Below, one piece after another: positions 34,135 to 46,125 of a DNA stretch of 64,000 nucleotides (the first letter of the stretch is position 1; every line of letters starts with the position of its first letter). The DNA lies in the NCBI RefSeq assembly GCF_024139115.2, contig NC_085141.1, forward strand, positions 373,630,949 to 373,694,948, given 5' to 3'. This DNA is from Armigeres subalbatus (taxonomy: Eukaryota > Arthropoda > Insecta > Diptera > Culicidae). Under the pieces are notes generated by a model. It did no database searches and was not told the DNA's origin. It was given only the letters and a program-made list of their open reading frames with translations. The position numbers and the translations under genes are program-made.

Positions 34135-36639
34135 GTAAGTGCACCTCTCTGCCGTCTCGAATCCAAACTGTATCAACATCGACATCAGATCCTAATTAGT
34201 ATTATGCAGAACATGTGATTCAGAAGCGGCATGAGCAAACAAACAAACTCAAACCTAAATATGTTTGATAACACTTGAAAGCTGAAACTGTCGCCGTCAC
34301 CAACTGACTGGTCTAATTAGTTGGACAAACAACGCCGACGATACATGAAAAAAAAGCAACTAATCAGCTCGTTAGATGCTCCCTCGCAGGGTTTCCAGCC
34401 TTTCGGCGTGTCCTTTCTGTAAAATTTGCCATTTTAATTGGCATTAGACATAGTGTAAAACGACTTAATGCGCCCCAGAATCGGACATTCGCGTATGCTT
34501 GCCGCAGCAGACGACGATTGGCCGAACTCGATAAGCGCCATCTCCTAAATATCGTTTTTTTTTTGGTTTTCCAACGATTCGCAACTTCGATCCGGCACGC
34601 GCCCGATGTTGTTTAGTTTTATGCTTCTCCTCACTAATGAACGGGGGGAGCGCGAGCCAAAAGCATTTATGTCGGCCGGCACGGCCCGATTGGATACCCG
34701 ATTCCGGTTAGGAAGTTGAGGTCGTCATCGTCATCGCCCGCCGTCGCTTTGTCGATCAGAGTTAGAAGAGAATCGGACTCTTCTGCTGTGTCCACCTGCC
34801 ACTATCGTCATCGAGCGGCTCTGCTGGGCGGCTGAGAAGGGGTTCGCGCCAGCTGAGCTGAATCGGAGGATACGATGCTGATGTGAAGAAGAAGAAAGAA
34901 ACTTCTTACTTAGAACTGAGGTCTCCGGAACGAGGGGCCATAATCCAATAAACAAGGTGGCGAGTTACAATTTGTTCTGGACAGTGAGCGAATTGTGTAT
35001 TGGATTGAAAGATAAAGCAGATTAATGATTGGAAAAATGTCTACAAGCGGTTGGGTTCCGATATCCGTGTTTATTACAACTCAACTATCTAAGACTTATT
35101 TCCTTAAATTATTCAACATCACATCAATTTTACCCACCCGCTCTTCCATTGTGTTCAGCTCGCATCCTGGCGTTCACGGGGAACTCAGAGTGGGGTTGCC
35201 TTCTATCGGCACAGAAAACGATTCCACTTTTGAAGCACACATGAACAGGGGGCCTAATAAAAATTAGCGAATCATTCCGCAGTGGATGGTTCTATTTATT
35301 TTTATTGAGCCGGTGGTTGTGGTAGTGAAGAAGTTGTTGCGCATCATTCTTATGCTTACCGGCCCAATTCGTTCGCGAAGTGCATTTCAAAGTCCATTCC
35401 ATTTCCCCTGTCGATTGTCTTCCTCTAGGAGTAAGTTTTATTTTCATTGTCTTGTTTGAAAAACAAAAAACTTTGTCGTAAAGTAAAGTAAATTGAAAGG
35501 TTATAAATTCATGTATGAAAACGAGGAAACATTTTTTATAAGGCACGATGGGGGAAGTAGAAAGGGAATAATCAATACTTCATGTTTAAAAGAAAGGAAA
35601 GTTGATCTTAAATAAGCCAAAGAATCGACTGAGACAATAAAACGAGATACAATTTTTGACGGGAAAGGTCAATTAAAATTACTTACTGGCCTAGCACCGG
35701 TGCTTAGTAGTTGCCAAACTACCCCACTGAAGTATGGCAGAGTGTGGAACTTCTCCAGTCGGTGGCTGGCCCTACTCACTAAACTCGCCTTGAGCTCCCG
35801 TCATAATTCCACCCTGGAACTGCTTTTCAGCATGCCTTCGGAGGGGGGAGGCTTAAAGCTTGCTAGATCATGGGAGAGCATTCTACCGAGTCGTTTCGCA
35901 ATTACAATCTCCCCAATATCCAAGCTGAGGATGATTCGGTTCTTCGAAGGAGGGAAATACGAACAGTGAAGAGTCGACAAAAGGTGTCTATGCGGTAGAA
36001 TGGGCAAAGCTACTAAGCAGTGTTTCAAGAATAACGAGGCTGACGTTCCGGAAGGACGACACACAGAAATTGGTGAAAGACCTTTGTAATTCAGGGCGGC
36101 TCTTTCTTGCAGAATGCTACAACACCTGAGGCTAATATAATTAATAATTTATTGCTAACGTTACATTTAGGGTACTTGCATGCTTGTAGGGTTTTGATGT
36201 TTGGTGCGGTCGATATAAAGGGTTTGGCATGGAGTAGGTCGTAGGGCCGGAAATCCGATCCACGAACGGCCGAGTGCTGGCTCGAGTAATCAGAGATGTA
36301 CCTTCAATGGTCAAAAACAATAGCGGCAAAGATTTGGAACGAAAGTCTTCGGCATTCAAAACGTCGGGACCGATACGGCCGGCTGTGAAGATACTGTCGG
36401 AAGAAGCCATAGCCTCAGTTCAGTCGCTGTCGTCGCCAGGTACAGACGGAATAGTCGTGCTCTGTGCAGCCTTGTTGATTCCGTTGCCATCAGTAGCAAG
36501 CAATCACGCGCTTTTGTTTCTCGTTGTTTATCGGTCGTTTGCATTGTTTTAGATCTCCGGTGAGGCTTTTCTGTCGTAGAGAAAGCAGTAGATCAACGAA
36601 ATGATAAAGTTTTCGTCAATACCGTGCAGTTCCATTTTC
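34135..36639. other. Mostly unique-looking non-coding DNA
   Basis: 34,480-34,960 is GC-richer and CpG-containing, which might be regulatory. 35,690-36,560 is GC-moderate and could be the leader of the degraded retroelement that follows. No gene can be supported. Confidence 0.3.
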
Positions 36640-37890
36640 CAGCAGGCGGTCCTCTACCATCTTGGCCTGAAATTGCCACTTTTTTGAAGTAGCTGGATAC
36701 CGATTTATTGATGATGGACACGGTGTACAAAACGGCACATGACCGTTCACTGTACATTAAATTTGTCTCTCGCGATGCAATGGTAGAATCGATTTAGTGA
36801 GAGGAACACAGTGCCGAGGAATTTTGTTTACACATGTGGGACGTCGGTTGAAGTGCGAATGGAAGCCGCAGGTTCTAATGGGCGTTACGTTCGTGTGTTT
36901 GATCTAGAGATGGGCGTTCAGATCCGGAACCGGTCAAATGATCCGGATCTCTAAAGTGAGTGAATGATTAGTGGATCATTTTTTCAAAGATCCGGTTCAC
37001 CAGATCAGCAAATTATTTGACAATTAAAGGAAAAAGAAAATAATATAATAAAAAGTTCATTCTTTGTAATCCATACGCTTGTAAACAAGAAAGGGTTCAA
37101 AAGTGTGAGTACGGTTCAAAAGTGTGAGCCAGAATGACGAAGGTTTCATTTTTTTTGCATTCTCCTTACGTTTTGTTCTAAGGATCCGATTCGGTTGAAA
37201 GATCCGGATCATTAGAATGAATGACCCAGATCTGATCCGTTCATCAAAGTGATCCGTTTTGCCCATCTCTAGTTTGATCTGCCGCCGGAGGTGAGCGATG
37301 AAAGTTTATAGCGTATGCTCGGACAGTTTGGAAAAGTTGATCAAGTTATACGAGAAAAATGTTCAGCGGAATTGGGATTAGGACATCTCTACATAGAGTT
37401 CGAGGTGTACATATGGAAGTAGGAAAAAGTATTCCTCCATCAATAGATGTAGCCGGAATAAAAGGGGGAAATTTTTTTTTACGACGAAGTTAAGGACACT
37501 TGCTTTCTGTGTCAAGCAGTTGGTCATCGGAGAGACTCCTGTCCCCAAGCGCGGAAAAAGTCCGGAAAGCAAGCGCAGTCTACTACTATGCTGGCGTTGT
37601 ATCTCGAAATGAAGGAGAGCGGATATCATCGGAAACGTCGGATGAGAACTTCATCGAAGTTCCTGAAGAAAATCCGAAATCAGGAAACCAGAAGCAGTCG
37701 GTAGTTCACGATAACGTAGATTCGGAGAAAAGGTTCGTCGGAAAAAAGATGACGTGACACTGGAGGAGGTGGCTATTGTGATAAAGGAAACAATGTCTCA
37801 TCCACCGGCGACTCAGCGACGGGCTCAACTTTCCGGATCGGGCTCTGGATCAAGTTACGCTTCTGTAATACACTCGAAAAAGAAGTATGT
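36640..37890 (+). pseudogene. Degraded ORF1 (gag-like) of a non-LTR retrotransposon, R1/LOA-like
   Basis: Pieces of a gag-like ORF1 are spread over several frames: VYKTAHDRSLYIKFVSRDAM near 36,730, VRVFDLPPEVSDESL near 36,885-37,308 (interrupted by a MITE), then GQFGKVDQVI. A clear CCHC zinc knuckle follows, CFLCQAVGHRRDSC (C-X2-C-X4-H-X4-C, 37,500-37,541). The remaining hydrophilic C-terminus runs to about 37,890. Such proteins bind the element RNA. Multiple stops and shifts make it inactive, and no RT follows in this orientation. Clade assignment is by motif memory only. Confidence 0.7.
36905..37271. mobile_element. hAT-type MITE, 367 bp, inside degraded ORF1
   Basis: The ends TAGAGATGGGC and GCCCATCTCTA are flanked by a perfect 8-bp duplication GTTTGATC (36,897-36,904 and 37,272-37,279). 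Removing it restores the conserved VFDLPPE coding context of the surrounding ORF1. Internal sequence has several GATCCGGATC-like motifs in both orientations. There is no transposase. Confidence 0.88.
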
Positions 37891-38029
37891 CCGAAGATCG
37901 TATTATTGATTGTATTTTATATTTTATATAATATTATAATTATTTGCTCTTGGCTCCGTAGAATTTACAATGAACAACTGAGCCTCATAAATAAACAAAC
38001 TGAAAAAAGAAGCCATACCCTAACAGGAA

Positions 38030-38300
38030 TTGCATCATAACCCGGTGGGTACCTTTCGAGGAGTTATCCTACTCACGTTGCCATCTGTCAACCGAAGCCA
38101 CCCTGATGCGTTCGCGGGCTCCTCTTGTTCCACGTAGTTCGAAACATTCCTCGTCTTCTCGGATGACCAGCCCGACTGGCATCACGCAGGATGCATCACG
38201 TGATACCGTGCGGTAAACAGATATGACTCGGATACACATCAAGCGGTATGTGCTTTTCAGCTTATGCTGGGGACTGTTTTGCACTACGTAATGGCGGCCA
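38030..38300 (-). pseudogene. C-terminal fragment of R1-like (or LOA/I-like) retrotransposon pol
   Basis: The minus-strand frame encodes RVISVYRTVSRDASCVMPVG and later ASVDRWQRE, then a TAG where these proteins usually have Trp (WQREWD), then NSSKG. This is the characteristic post-RT region of R1-type pol proteins. RT itself is absent. It is opposite in orientation to the ORF1 remnant next to it, so it is not part of that copy as it stands. Confidence 0.6.
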
Positions 38301-38499
38301 AGTAAGTGCCATTTTATATTCAGAGATAGTGCGGTAGCCATCAGTAGCCTCGAATTCATGAAAAATGTTGGCCGCGCTGAATGTAATCAATTTTGTTTAT
38401 CTTAAGTCAAAAATAACCCTTTGTTGATTTGTTTTTGAATTTTTATTTGATTAGCTACAATTATGCCCTGCTTTTAAATATCTATTTTTGTTTTACATC

Positions 38500-38960
38500 T
38501 AAAGAATACGGAAACCAAAAAGCACAAAACGTCGGATTGTTCGGTTCCAATCTGCAAATAAAATTTTACTATTAAAATTTTGAGCATTATTCCATGAACG
38601 GTGTTTGGCATTGAAGTCAACAATTATGAAAAAATTGGATTTGTTGCGAGTTAGATTTTGAAGTTCAGCTCTCAACATATTTCTTTGCCGTCCATTGCAC
38701 TGGGAAGGCAAGTAGGCACTAATAAAACAGAATTGTCCAAAATTTGTTTCAACAGAAACTCCCAAGGTTTTAAAAAACTTTGGTTTCAAATGAAGCATAT
38801 AATTTATGTTTGATACGTCTATTTATGACAATGACGACCCCATTACAGGCGCTGCCAAGACGATTATTTCGGTAAATAAAATAATTTGGATCTCTTTTGA
38901 TGAAGAGGCTAAATTTTAAATATGTTTCAGTTATAATTGCAATGTGCACATTATGAACTG
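38500..38960 (-). pseudogene. Endonuclease fragment of a Jockey-clade retrotransposon
   Basis: The minus-strand frame shows IAIITETYLK (catalytic Glu; near 38,940-38,910), then FISAYLPSQCNG, then FFIIVDFNAKHRSWNN near 38,590-38,640. The usual GDFNAKH catalytic box is changed to VDFNAKH. The frame then decays and ends at a stop at about 38,499. The RT part and the start are missing. Motifs resemble the Juan/Jockey group of mosquitoes. Confidence 0.75.
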
Positions 38961-40537
38961 ATTTTCAAAAATTTATTTGGTTCATTCAAAACGAGGTCCA
39001 ATAACAATTTTTTGAGTAAATTTGATACCAACCTGAACAGCTTCAATTTTGGTATTTGCTTTGAACATTGCATCAATCATGTGATGCAATTGTTCAGTAA
39101 GAAAATCAAAATCGGAAACAGAGATGCTACCTGAGTTGTCAGAACGTCCGTAATTTTCCATTGAAGAATGGGTGGGGGATCGGTGGTCAGCCTCTTAGAC
39201 CTACTACAGAGATCCGCTCAACCGCTCAACTGCTCTGTGTGCTGACGGCAAAGACGATGTCGCCTACATCCGTGCTTGTCCAGCTGCCAACACTGGAGGG
39301 TTATTTCCACACCAACGTCCTCACCTCGACGCCGTCACCAAGATCAGCTCTTGATGCGTCTAACGCTTCACACACGTCCTGTCCCAGAGCCTTTCGGCCA
39401 CATGCTTCGACTTCAGGACTTAGACGTATTTTTCTTTGTCAGTTTTAATCAACAAGGCCTAGCCTCTAACCTTAAGCTGCTTAGCGGGACGAGATGCGTA
39501 TGACTTCCGCCCTACCAACAGGCTGCTAGGTATTTTTGGTACGTTGTATCGATGGCACTGGCTGGCTGGTAGTCTCTAGAGGCCCGACGACCTGTTTGTG
39601 CTTTGCATCTTCTTTTTAGGCCGAGAAGTCACCGTGGTCTTTGCTCGTAACGCTAGCTGTAAACCCCTTGAAACAATATGTGCATTGTTGGTAGTGTCCA
39701 ATGTAAAAATAAACTTAATTTGATGCAACTAGAGCGATCGTGTAGATTTATAATTTATATTTATTTAAACTTAAATTAAATCTGCTTCGTTTTTCACAAT
39801 TGTGAAATTTTAAATCGATTTCGATTCACAATTACAACGCGTTCGTTTACTTATGCGTTTATTTTCCTGCTCCAAATATGTGCATAATGTTTCTAGCTGT
39901 GCATGCCTACGCCAGTTCACCGACTTGCTGGCTGATCCACTGTTATATAGTTTCGTACTACAATTTTTCTGGCTCGAATCCTCGACGAACCCCGACATAC
40001 CCCGACGACCCTTCGAAGCCAAAACGCTGCTCATTGCGCTAGATATTCTCCCGAAATTTCATGATTCGAGGAATTAATGAAGCAAATGGAACCAAATTTT
40101 TACTAAATTTTTATGTGGAGGTTTTTTAAGACAAAAAATGATTCTAAGATGGTTCGAGATTCCCGACTTAGAAGGGGAGGCTCCGATACAAATGAAAAAA
40201 TGAATTTCTTCGTAATTCTTGTACTAATCGGGTACTAATCAAGTAAAGATCGAAGTAGGTCGTAAAGCAGAGCGGGCGTAAACATTTGACTTCTTTCAAT
40301 TTTTTAAATTTTCGAACCGAAATTTAAACCTGAAGTATAGAAACGTTAGTGATGTCTTTAAGGTTCGCGGCGTAATGGTAAGTTGGCCAAACCGAAAACC
40401 AAGATTTCAAGTTTAATGTTAACGACCGGGCTCCAGCTGATTTGTGTCTATCAAGATCCATACGCTAAGGCGAGTAGGGTAGATGTACCAGTCGTGGCTA
40501 TAGCACCAGTTGTCGCACTAGTGCATTATACACCAAG
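38961..40537. other. Non-coding stretch, unclassified
   Basis: 39,160-39,700 is GC-richer and may be leader or trailer of a retroelement, but no domain is readable. 39,840-40,080 has a 74-codon frame on each strand without recognisable homology. No gene is called. Confidence 0.3.
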
Positions 40538-41476
40538 TAGTAGCAATCGGTTGCAGCCGTACTCTTGATGCGGCTTGTAGTAACACCCTTGGTAACCAGT
40601 TTTTAACAGTGAAAAACTTTAGTAAGTCGTTATCAAGAACTCCTTTAAACTAGACCAAGAACTAGACGCTGTTCAAATAAAGCTGTTATCAATCCGAATT
40701 GAACCGATCGTCCATTTCGTCCTGATGTACCCGAATCTCAACAGGTGATGGCCTCCAAAGATTTGGCGTGCGGAATTCCGCAGTTCCGAGAACGGGAAGA
40801 TCAATACGAGAACTGGAGTTACAGGGTCAGACTATGTCTAGATACAGCCGGTGTTTCGGAAGTGCTAACTGGAACTGTGTCAGACGTAGCTGCCGATAGA
40901 GCAAAGTTTGAGAAGTTAGACAGAAAAGCAAAAGCCATGCTGGTGAGCTGTCTCGCTGATGAATGTTTAGAAGTTGGTCGAGAGCGAAACACGGCGAAGG
41001 ATATGGGGAGTAGTCTTGAAACAACATTTGCCAAGAAGTCGGTGGTCAACCAGACGCGTGATGAAGCAGTTGGCAAGACTGAGAATGCAAGATGAAACGG
41101 ATATGCGAAATCACTTTATGGAGTTCGTTATTTCTAACTCTATCAGAATCATACGATCCGTTGGTCACAGCCTTGGAGTTTCGTTCCTGGTTAATGTACC
41201 CGTAGACAAATCACGATGAAACTGAATTCTGATTATAGCGATCACTTAGTGAGTGATATGTCAGTATTGTTGCGACAGTCGTAGTAGCAATCGGCTGCAA
41301 CCGTACCCTTGATACGGAACGAAGTAACACCATTGGTCACCAGTTTGTTACAGTAAAAAACTTTAGTTAGTCGTTATCAAGAACTCCTTCAAACTAAACG
41401 ATGTTTCAAATGAAGCTGTTATCAATCCAGATTTAACCGATCATCCATTTCGTCCTGAAGTACCCGAATTTCAACA
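40538..41476 (+). mobile_element. Internally deleted Ty1/copia element
   Basis: Two direct repeats of about 205 bp (40,538-40,743 and 41,281-41,476, about 85% alike by eye) both end CAACA. The right one, extended to 41,268, begins TGTTG, giving the TGTTG...CAACA LTR signature. Between them lies only a gag fragment, and all of pol is missing. The left LTR lacks its normal first bases. A 21-bp sequence GCACCAGTTGTCGCACTAGTG occurs both left of the first LTR (40,503-40,523) and right of the second (41,502-41,522). Confidence 0.75.
40748..41195 (+). pseudogene. copia-type gag fragment
   Basis: The encoded protein shows the copia gag N-terminal layout: IPQFREREDQYENWSYRVRL (retroviral-like capsid start), KAKAMLVSCLADECLE, then a frame shift near 41,060 to VMKQLARLRMQDE. 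After another shift LSESYDPLVTALE follows near 41,130-41,170. ATG at 40,748 is 4 bases after the left LTR. The zinc knuckle, protease, integrase and RT are deleted. Inactive. Confidence 0.75.
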
Positions 41477-41526
41477 GTTAACTTATTTTTTGTCGTCCTT
41501 TGCACCAGTTGTCGCACTAGTGGTCC

Positions 41527-42151
41527 TGTGGCCGATGGGGTAGTAAAACTCGTCAACGTCTCTTCAGCGAACAAATGTATTACGCAATGTTGTTGCTTTT
41601 AAGCTACGAATAAACTCTGGTTAAGTTACATACAGTTCATTGAGTGTTCTTATTCATTTACTCACAGTTTCGGTGACATACAGTATGAACTCCCCTTTCC
41701 TGACCTCAATAGTGTGCAATTAAATCTACTTGACGAGCCTAGTATATAGAATTCTTTGCTATCAAATCTATAAAATTCACTTGACCTTGTTTACCTTTTA
41801 GGCTATAGATGAGCTAATTACCACCAATCCGTACTAATATCTTTATCCGTACTACTAGCTATAAGAATCAATGATATTTTATAAGTTCTAGGCACTATCA
41901 AATTCATTGAGTTGATACTCACAATTACTTATTAATTTATATCCAACTGGAGTTCTGGAAACTTTCTTAATTATAATCTGGAAACGTATACCTAGTAGCG
42001 ATAACAATTTTTCAATTTTGCTAATCATCTCATCTGACACATTGTAGCTACATATACATCGACCTACGACCGTGCGATCGAAGGGTGATCCTGATCGCCA
42101 CCATCAATTGTACACATAGCCATGTGACCGTCTGTGTTGCCAGTGCTTACA
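41527..42151 (-). repeat. 3' LTR of the BEL/Pao element
   Basis: 625 bp. On the minus strand it starts TGTAAGCACTGG and ends CCATCGGCCACA, so it has TG...CA ends. It is near identical to 48,381-49,003. Confidence 0.95.
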
Positions 42152-42195
42152 TTCCCCGACCCGTAAGGATTCCCGGCTCCGGCAGCCTTACCACT

Positions 42196-42721
42196 TTACA
42201 GCACATCTAGCACTGCTAACTTCGCTACTGCTCGTCGTAGAACTCCACCTGCAGCCACTTGCACATCAGCCTGTCTGATTCGTCCATCTGCTCCGGAAAT
42301 TAGCTTTACCACTTTACCTCGTACCCAGCTATTACGTTCCTTTTCGTTCACGATGAACACCAGCGACCCTTCTGCTATCGGCTGAACGTCCTCGAACCAT
42401 TTCGTTCTCCTGGTGATGGTTGGTAGATATTCGCGAATCCACCTAGTCCAGAAACGGTCAAGCATCAGTTGGCATTGATCCCAGTCACTCCGAAGCCCTA
42501 TCTTATCGCTCGTAGGTTTCTTGATTGTTTGCTTAACCCCCGAAGAACTCAACAAAAGAAAATGGTTGGGAGTTAAGGCTTCTTGGTCCGAGCTATCCAG
42601 CGGTATGTATGTTAGAGGTCTAGAATTCACCATTGATTCAGCTTCTGTACACAGTGTCTGGAATACTTCCTCAGTGGGCGCCCGCAGATGACGTATTCCA
42701 TCCATCGCTGCCTTGTTCATA
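42196..42721 (-). pseudogene. BEL/Pao integrase C-terminal part (DUF5641-like)
   Basis: Read from about 42,721 to TAA at 42,196, it encodes ESMVNSRPLTYIPLDS, TPNHFLLL, then FWTRWIREYLPTITRRTKW and IVNEKERNSWVRGKV. This is the end of the integrase catalytic fold region plus the C-terminal domain of BEL polyproteins. It directly abuts the zinc-binding part of integrase because the catalytic core between them is missing, and the junction is out of frame. Confidence 0.85.
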
Positions 42722-43840
42722 CGGAGTTACTCGTGCCGCAGGAAGAGGAGCCATTCTTGGAGTCTTCGGTTTGGCTCTTTGAATTGTGCAAAATGTACAA
42801 CGCCTTGTTACGTCACGCACCAGCACACGCAAGCTTGATACATAGAATTTCTGCCTCATCTCGTTCACCACTGTTTCACCAAACCCGTGCCCTAGACGCC
42901 TGTGGTACCAATCAACTAGAAGTTTAGTAACGTAATGTCCTTTCGGAAGGATAATTGGGTACTTTGCCTCATAGGAGGCGAAGGGCGATGCTTCAATGCG
43001 ACCTTCCATCCTTATCACTCCGAATTCATCCAAGAAGGGTGAGAGCATGCGTAAAACGCCTGACTTAATCTGCCGTCTTGCTGTATCCTTCGAGTTTCTA
43101 GTCAACTGCACTATTTCATCTCCATATTCGTCAGATTGTGTTAATCGCCAAAGGGCATTTTCAGCACGCTTGTAATTTTCTTGACTCAGTATGCTTCTTC
43201 TGTCATCTCTTCTGGTACGGCAGCAATCAATGAAATGGAAAACGTAAGCCATACTTCTTAACATGCGTTCCCATTTTGAAAACCTAGAGACGTCGATAAT
43301 AGAAGGTCGTACTATCTCCTGGTGCATGTGAACCGGACGCAGCTCCTCAGTCGTTTCTTTTGGTTGGGCAACTTGCTGAGGCCATAATTTTTCTGGCAGA
43401 TACAAGAACTCTGGTCCTTCAAACCATCGACTGTCAGGCTCAACGGCAGGCTCTTTTGTCCATTTCGTTGCTTCGTCTGCCACATTTAGTTTCGTGGGAA
43501 CCCACCGCCATTCGGAGATATTGGTACTTTCAAGGATTTCTCCTATCCTGACTGCTACGTATTGCCGATACTTCCGTGTGTCTGACCTAATCCACGACAG
43601 TAACGTACTAGCATCGCTATGGTAGACGGTACGCTTGATCGGAAGAGTGTGGTTCTCTTTAATGGTTTTCGCTAGCCGACATCCGATAACACCTGCTTGC
43701 AGCTCCATGCGTGGAATCGATAGCGATTTAAGTGGCGCTACCTTGGCTTTCGAAGACACGAAAGTGCACCGAGGTATACCCTGCTCCATGATGCGAAAGT
43801 AAGCCACACAAGCATAGGCCAACTCACTCGCGTCGACAAA
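42722..43840 (-). pseudogene. BEL/Pao RNase H and integrase N-terminal zinc-binding region
   Basis: The segment carries RNase H motifs (FVDASELAYACVAYF, SIPRMELQAGV, YHSDASTLLSWIRS) and the connection KLNVADEATKW. The integrase HHCC zinc-binding domain follows (HRRLGH and CTFCTIQRAK). It stops at APLPAARVTPY, just before the place where the D,D-35-E catalytic core should begin. It is linked to the RT part by a 1-nt shift at an A run (43,838-43,841 on the + strand). Confidence 0.88.
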
Positions 43841-45139
43841 ACGTGCAGCTCGAGAGTTTGAAGGTCGTCTACGTTGTACTCTGGGAAATAGCACCTTGGC
43901 ACGCGAACATTCTGCAGATTGGGAAGTTGTCCGATCCAACGTTTCCAGCGAGTAAAGATTTCTTGAGGAATCGCTTCATCCCAACTCACTCCGCTACGCC
44001 ACAGGTCTTGGATTACAATTTTTCCATGGATGAGAAAGTTGGAGATCAATCCATGGGGATCGAATAAGCTCATCAGCAGTCGCAGAATGCCTCGCTTGGA
44101 CACTGTTCCGTCTCCGAATACCATCCGCTGCAAGTCGTCTGACAGAACGACTGAGAATGTGAACACATCTTCTACTGGCAGCCAAGTCATTCCCAGAACC
44201 CTCTCTTGTTGATTCGTTTTGTCCTCTCCAATCACTTTCTCCAGCACGGCCGGTCCTTCCCCGACCCGTCGCAATACTACATTCGAATTAGAGCGCCAGT
44301 TTCTCAGGTCAAACCCAGCTTTGGAGTGCACAGTTCGAACGTCGTTTGCTAAATTAATCAGCTCTTCTTCCGTATCGCGGCTGTCCAAATAATCATCCAC
44401 GTAGTGGTTTTGAACTATTGCTCTTGTTGCTTCAGGGTACATCTTTTGCCATTCGGCAGCGTTAACGTTTTTAACATGCTGTGCCGAGCATGGCGAACAA
44501 GTAGAACCAAATGTCGCCACATAGATTATGTAAATCTCCAACTCTGCAGACGGATCAGATCGATACAGGAACCGTTGGGACGAACGATCAGCTGCGCGAA
44601 TTTTGACCTGATGATACATCTCTTTGATGTCAGCAGTGACGCAGAACTTTCGTTCTCGGAATCGGAATAAAACTGCCGGAAGTGAGGTCAACATATCCGG
44701 ACCCTTCAAAAGCATCGAGTTGAAGGACACTCCATTTACTTTGGCCGCTGCATCCCAAACAATCCGGACCTTTCCGGGCTTCTTTGGGTTAATAACCACA
44801 CCTAATGGCAAATACCAAGTTCGCTTGATATCAGAACCATTAATTTCCTGCTCTGTGGCCTTATGCGCGTAACCCTTTTCCTGATACTCGCTAATTTGCC
44901 TATCCAGATTGTCACGTAGCTCAGGGTGTGCCCGAAGACGTCGTTCCAGACAGTGGAACCTTCTTGCAGCCATCGCGTAACTTGGTGGGAACTCAAACTG
45001 GTCGTATCGCCAAAGCAGGCCCGTTTCGTAGTGACCATCTAGCTGCTTCCTCGTTGTTTCGCGTAGAATAGCTTTCGCCCGAGTTTCTTCGACACCTTCG
45101 GGTAACGGCCCTGTAGTTATTCCCAAGTTCTCCGCAGAA
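43838..45139 (-). pseudogene. BEL/Pao reverse transcriptase region
   Basis: It encodes a conserved upstream stretch (LPEGVEETRAKAILRE, then YLPLGVVINPKKPGKVRIVWD), FCVTADIKEMYHQV (catalytic Asp of motif A) and the catalytic box NHYVDDYLDS near 44,385-44,410. The thumb/connection GMTWLPVEDVFTF and LLMSLFDPHGL follow. The RT domain itself has no stop. Both borders are frame changes explained by one missing base in a homopolymer (45,138-45,140 and 43,838-43,841). Confidence 0.9.
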
Positions 45140-46117
45140 AGAACTGCTTGACTAAATCGTGCAACTTTTCGTCGTTTGAGCACTCACATATGTGAAATGA
45201 ATGAAACCTTTCCGATTCCGCCATGTGGCCGAATACGGTCCACCCTAACCTTGTCTTGGTCGCTACAGGTTCGTTGCCACTACCTTCGCGACATTTCAAC
45301 GGAATGGCCAGTTGCAAATTGCTCAGACCTATTAACAACCTCGGTGCAGCATCCTTGTAGCTCTTGATTGGCAGTTTTCTCAGATGAGGAAACCTTTCCG
45401 CTAGCAGTTTGTAGTCCAACGATTGATGAGGCAAATCAAGACGACCGACGGTGCGCACGTTCAGCAAAGGAAAGCGTTGTCCTCCCTCTGCACCAGCTAT
45501 CTCCATATTAACTCTTCTGGAACGCTTCTCTTCTCTAGTGACGTTCGAAGTCCACTTCATACACAGTTCTCTTTTCTCTCCGTTGATGCCCAGCTGGTCA
45601 ACAATCTCCTCGTCTATCAGCGTCAAATCCGAGCCTTCATCTAGAAAAGCGAACGTTTGGAATTGCTTGACCTTGCCATAGAGTATAACGGGTATGATCC
45701 GAAATATGGTGGGATGCTTCGGCTGACGATGAACGGACACAACAGCGACTTCAGTTGACTCAGGAGATCCGGGATGGAGAAGCGAATGGTGGTAGGCGCG
45801 ACAACCGCTGACATCGCAGGACTTCGACGTTCGACAAGGCCATCTACCATGTGGCACTAGGCACTTATGGCATAATTGGTGGTCTTTGATCGCCTTCCAA
45901 CGATCGTTCAGGGACAGAGACTTGAATTTAAAGCATTCTTTTACCCTGTGCCCAACCTTCTCGCAAATGAAGCAAGGCTTCGCGGTACCAGTATTTTTGC
46001 TAGAGCTATTTTCGGCTCTTTGTCCCTTTACTTGCTTACGGTCGTCTTCGGCGCTGTGCATGTTGACATACGACTTCTCTTTCGATTTCTGCTTTTCAAT
46101 CCTAGTTGCTCTCGGCA
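45138..46117 (-). pseudogene. BEL/Pao Gag C-terminus with zinc knuckles and aspartic protease
   Basis: It starts just after the MITE insertion. A basic stretch is followed by a CCHC knuckle CFICEKVGHRVKEC, a second Cys/His cluster (CHKC...CRTSKSC...C...HH), and an aspartic protease of the BEL type with FAFLDEGSDLTLID (active-site DxGS). LLIGLSNLQLAIP and TRLGWTVFGH follow later. The protein would process the polyprotein inside particles. Confidence 0.88.
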
Positions 46118-46125
46118 CTTCTACG

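Noticed and set aside
39853..40077. 74-codon frames on both strands at 39.8-40.1 kb
   Set aside because: No recognisable motif in either direction and no repeat relation found.
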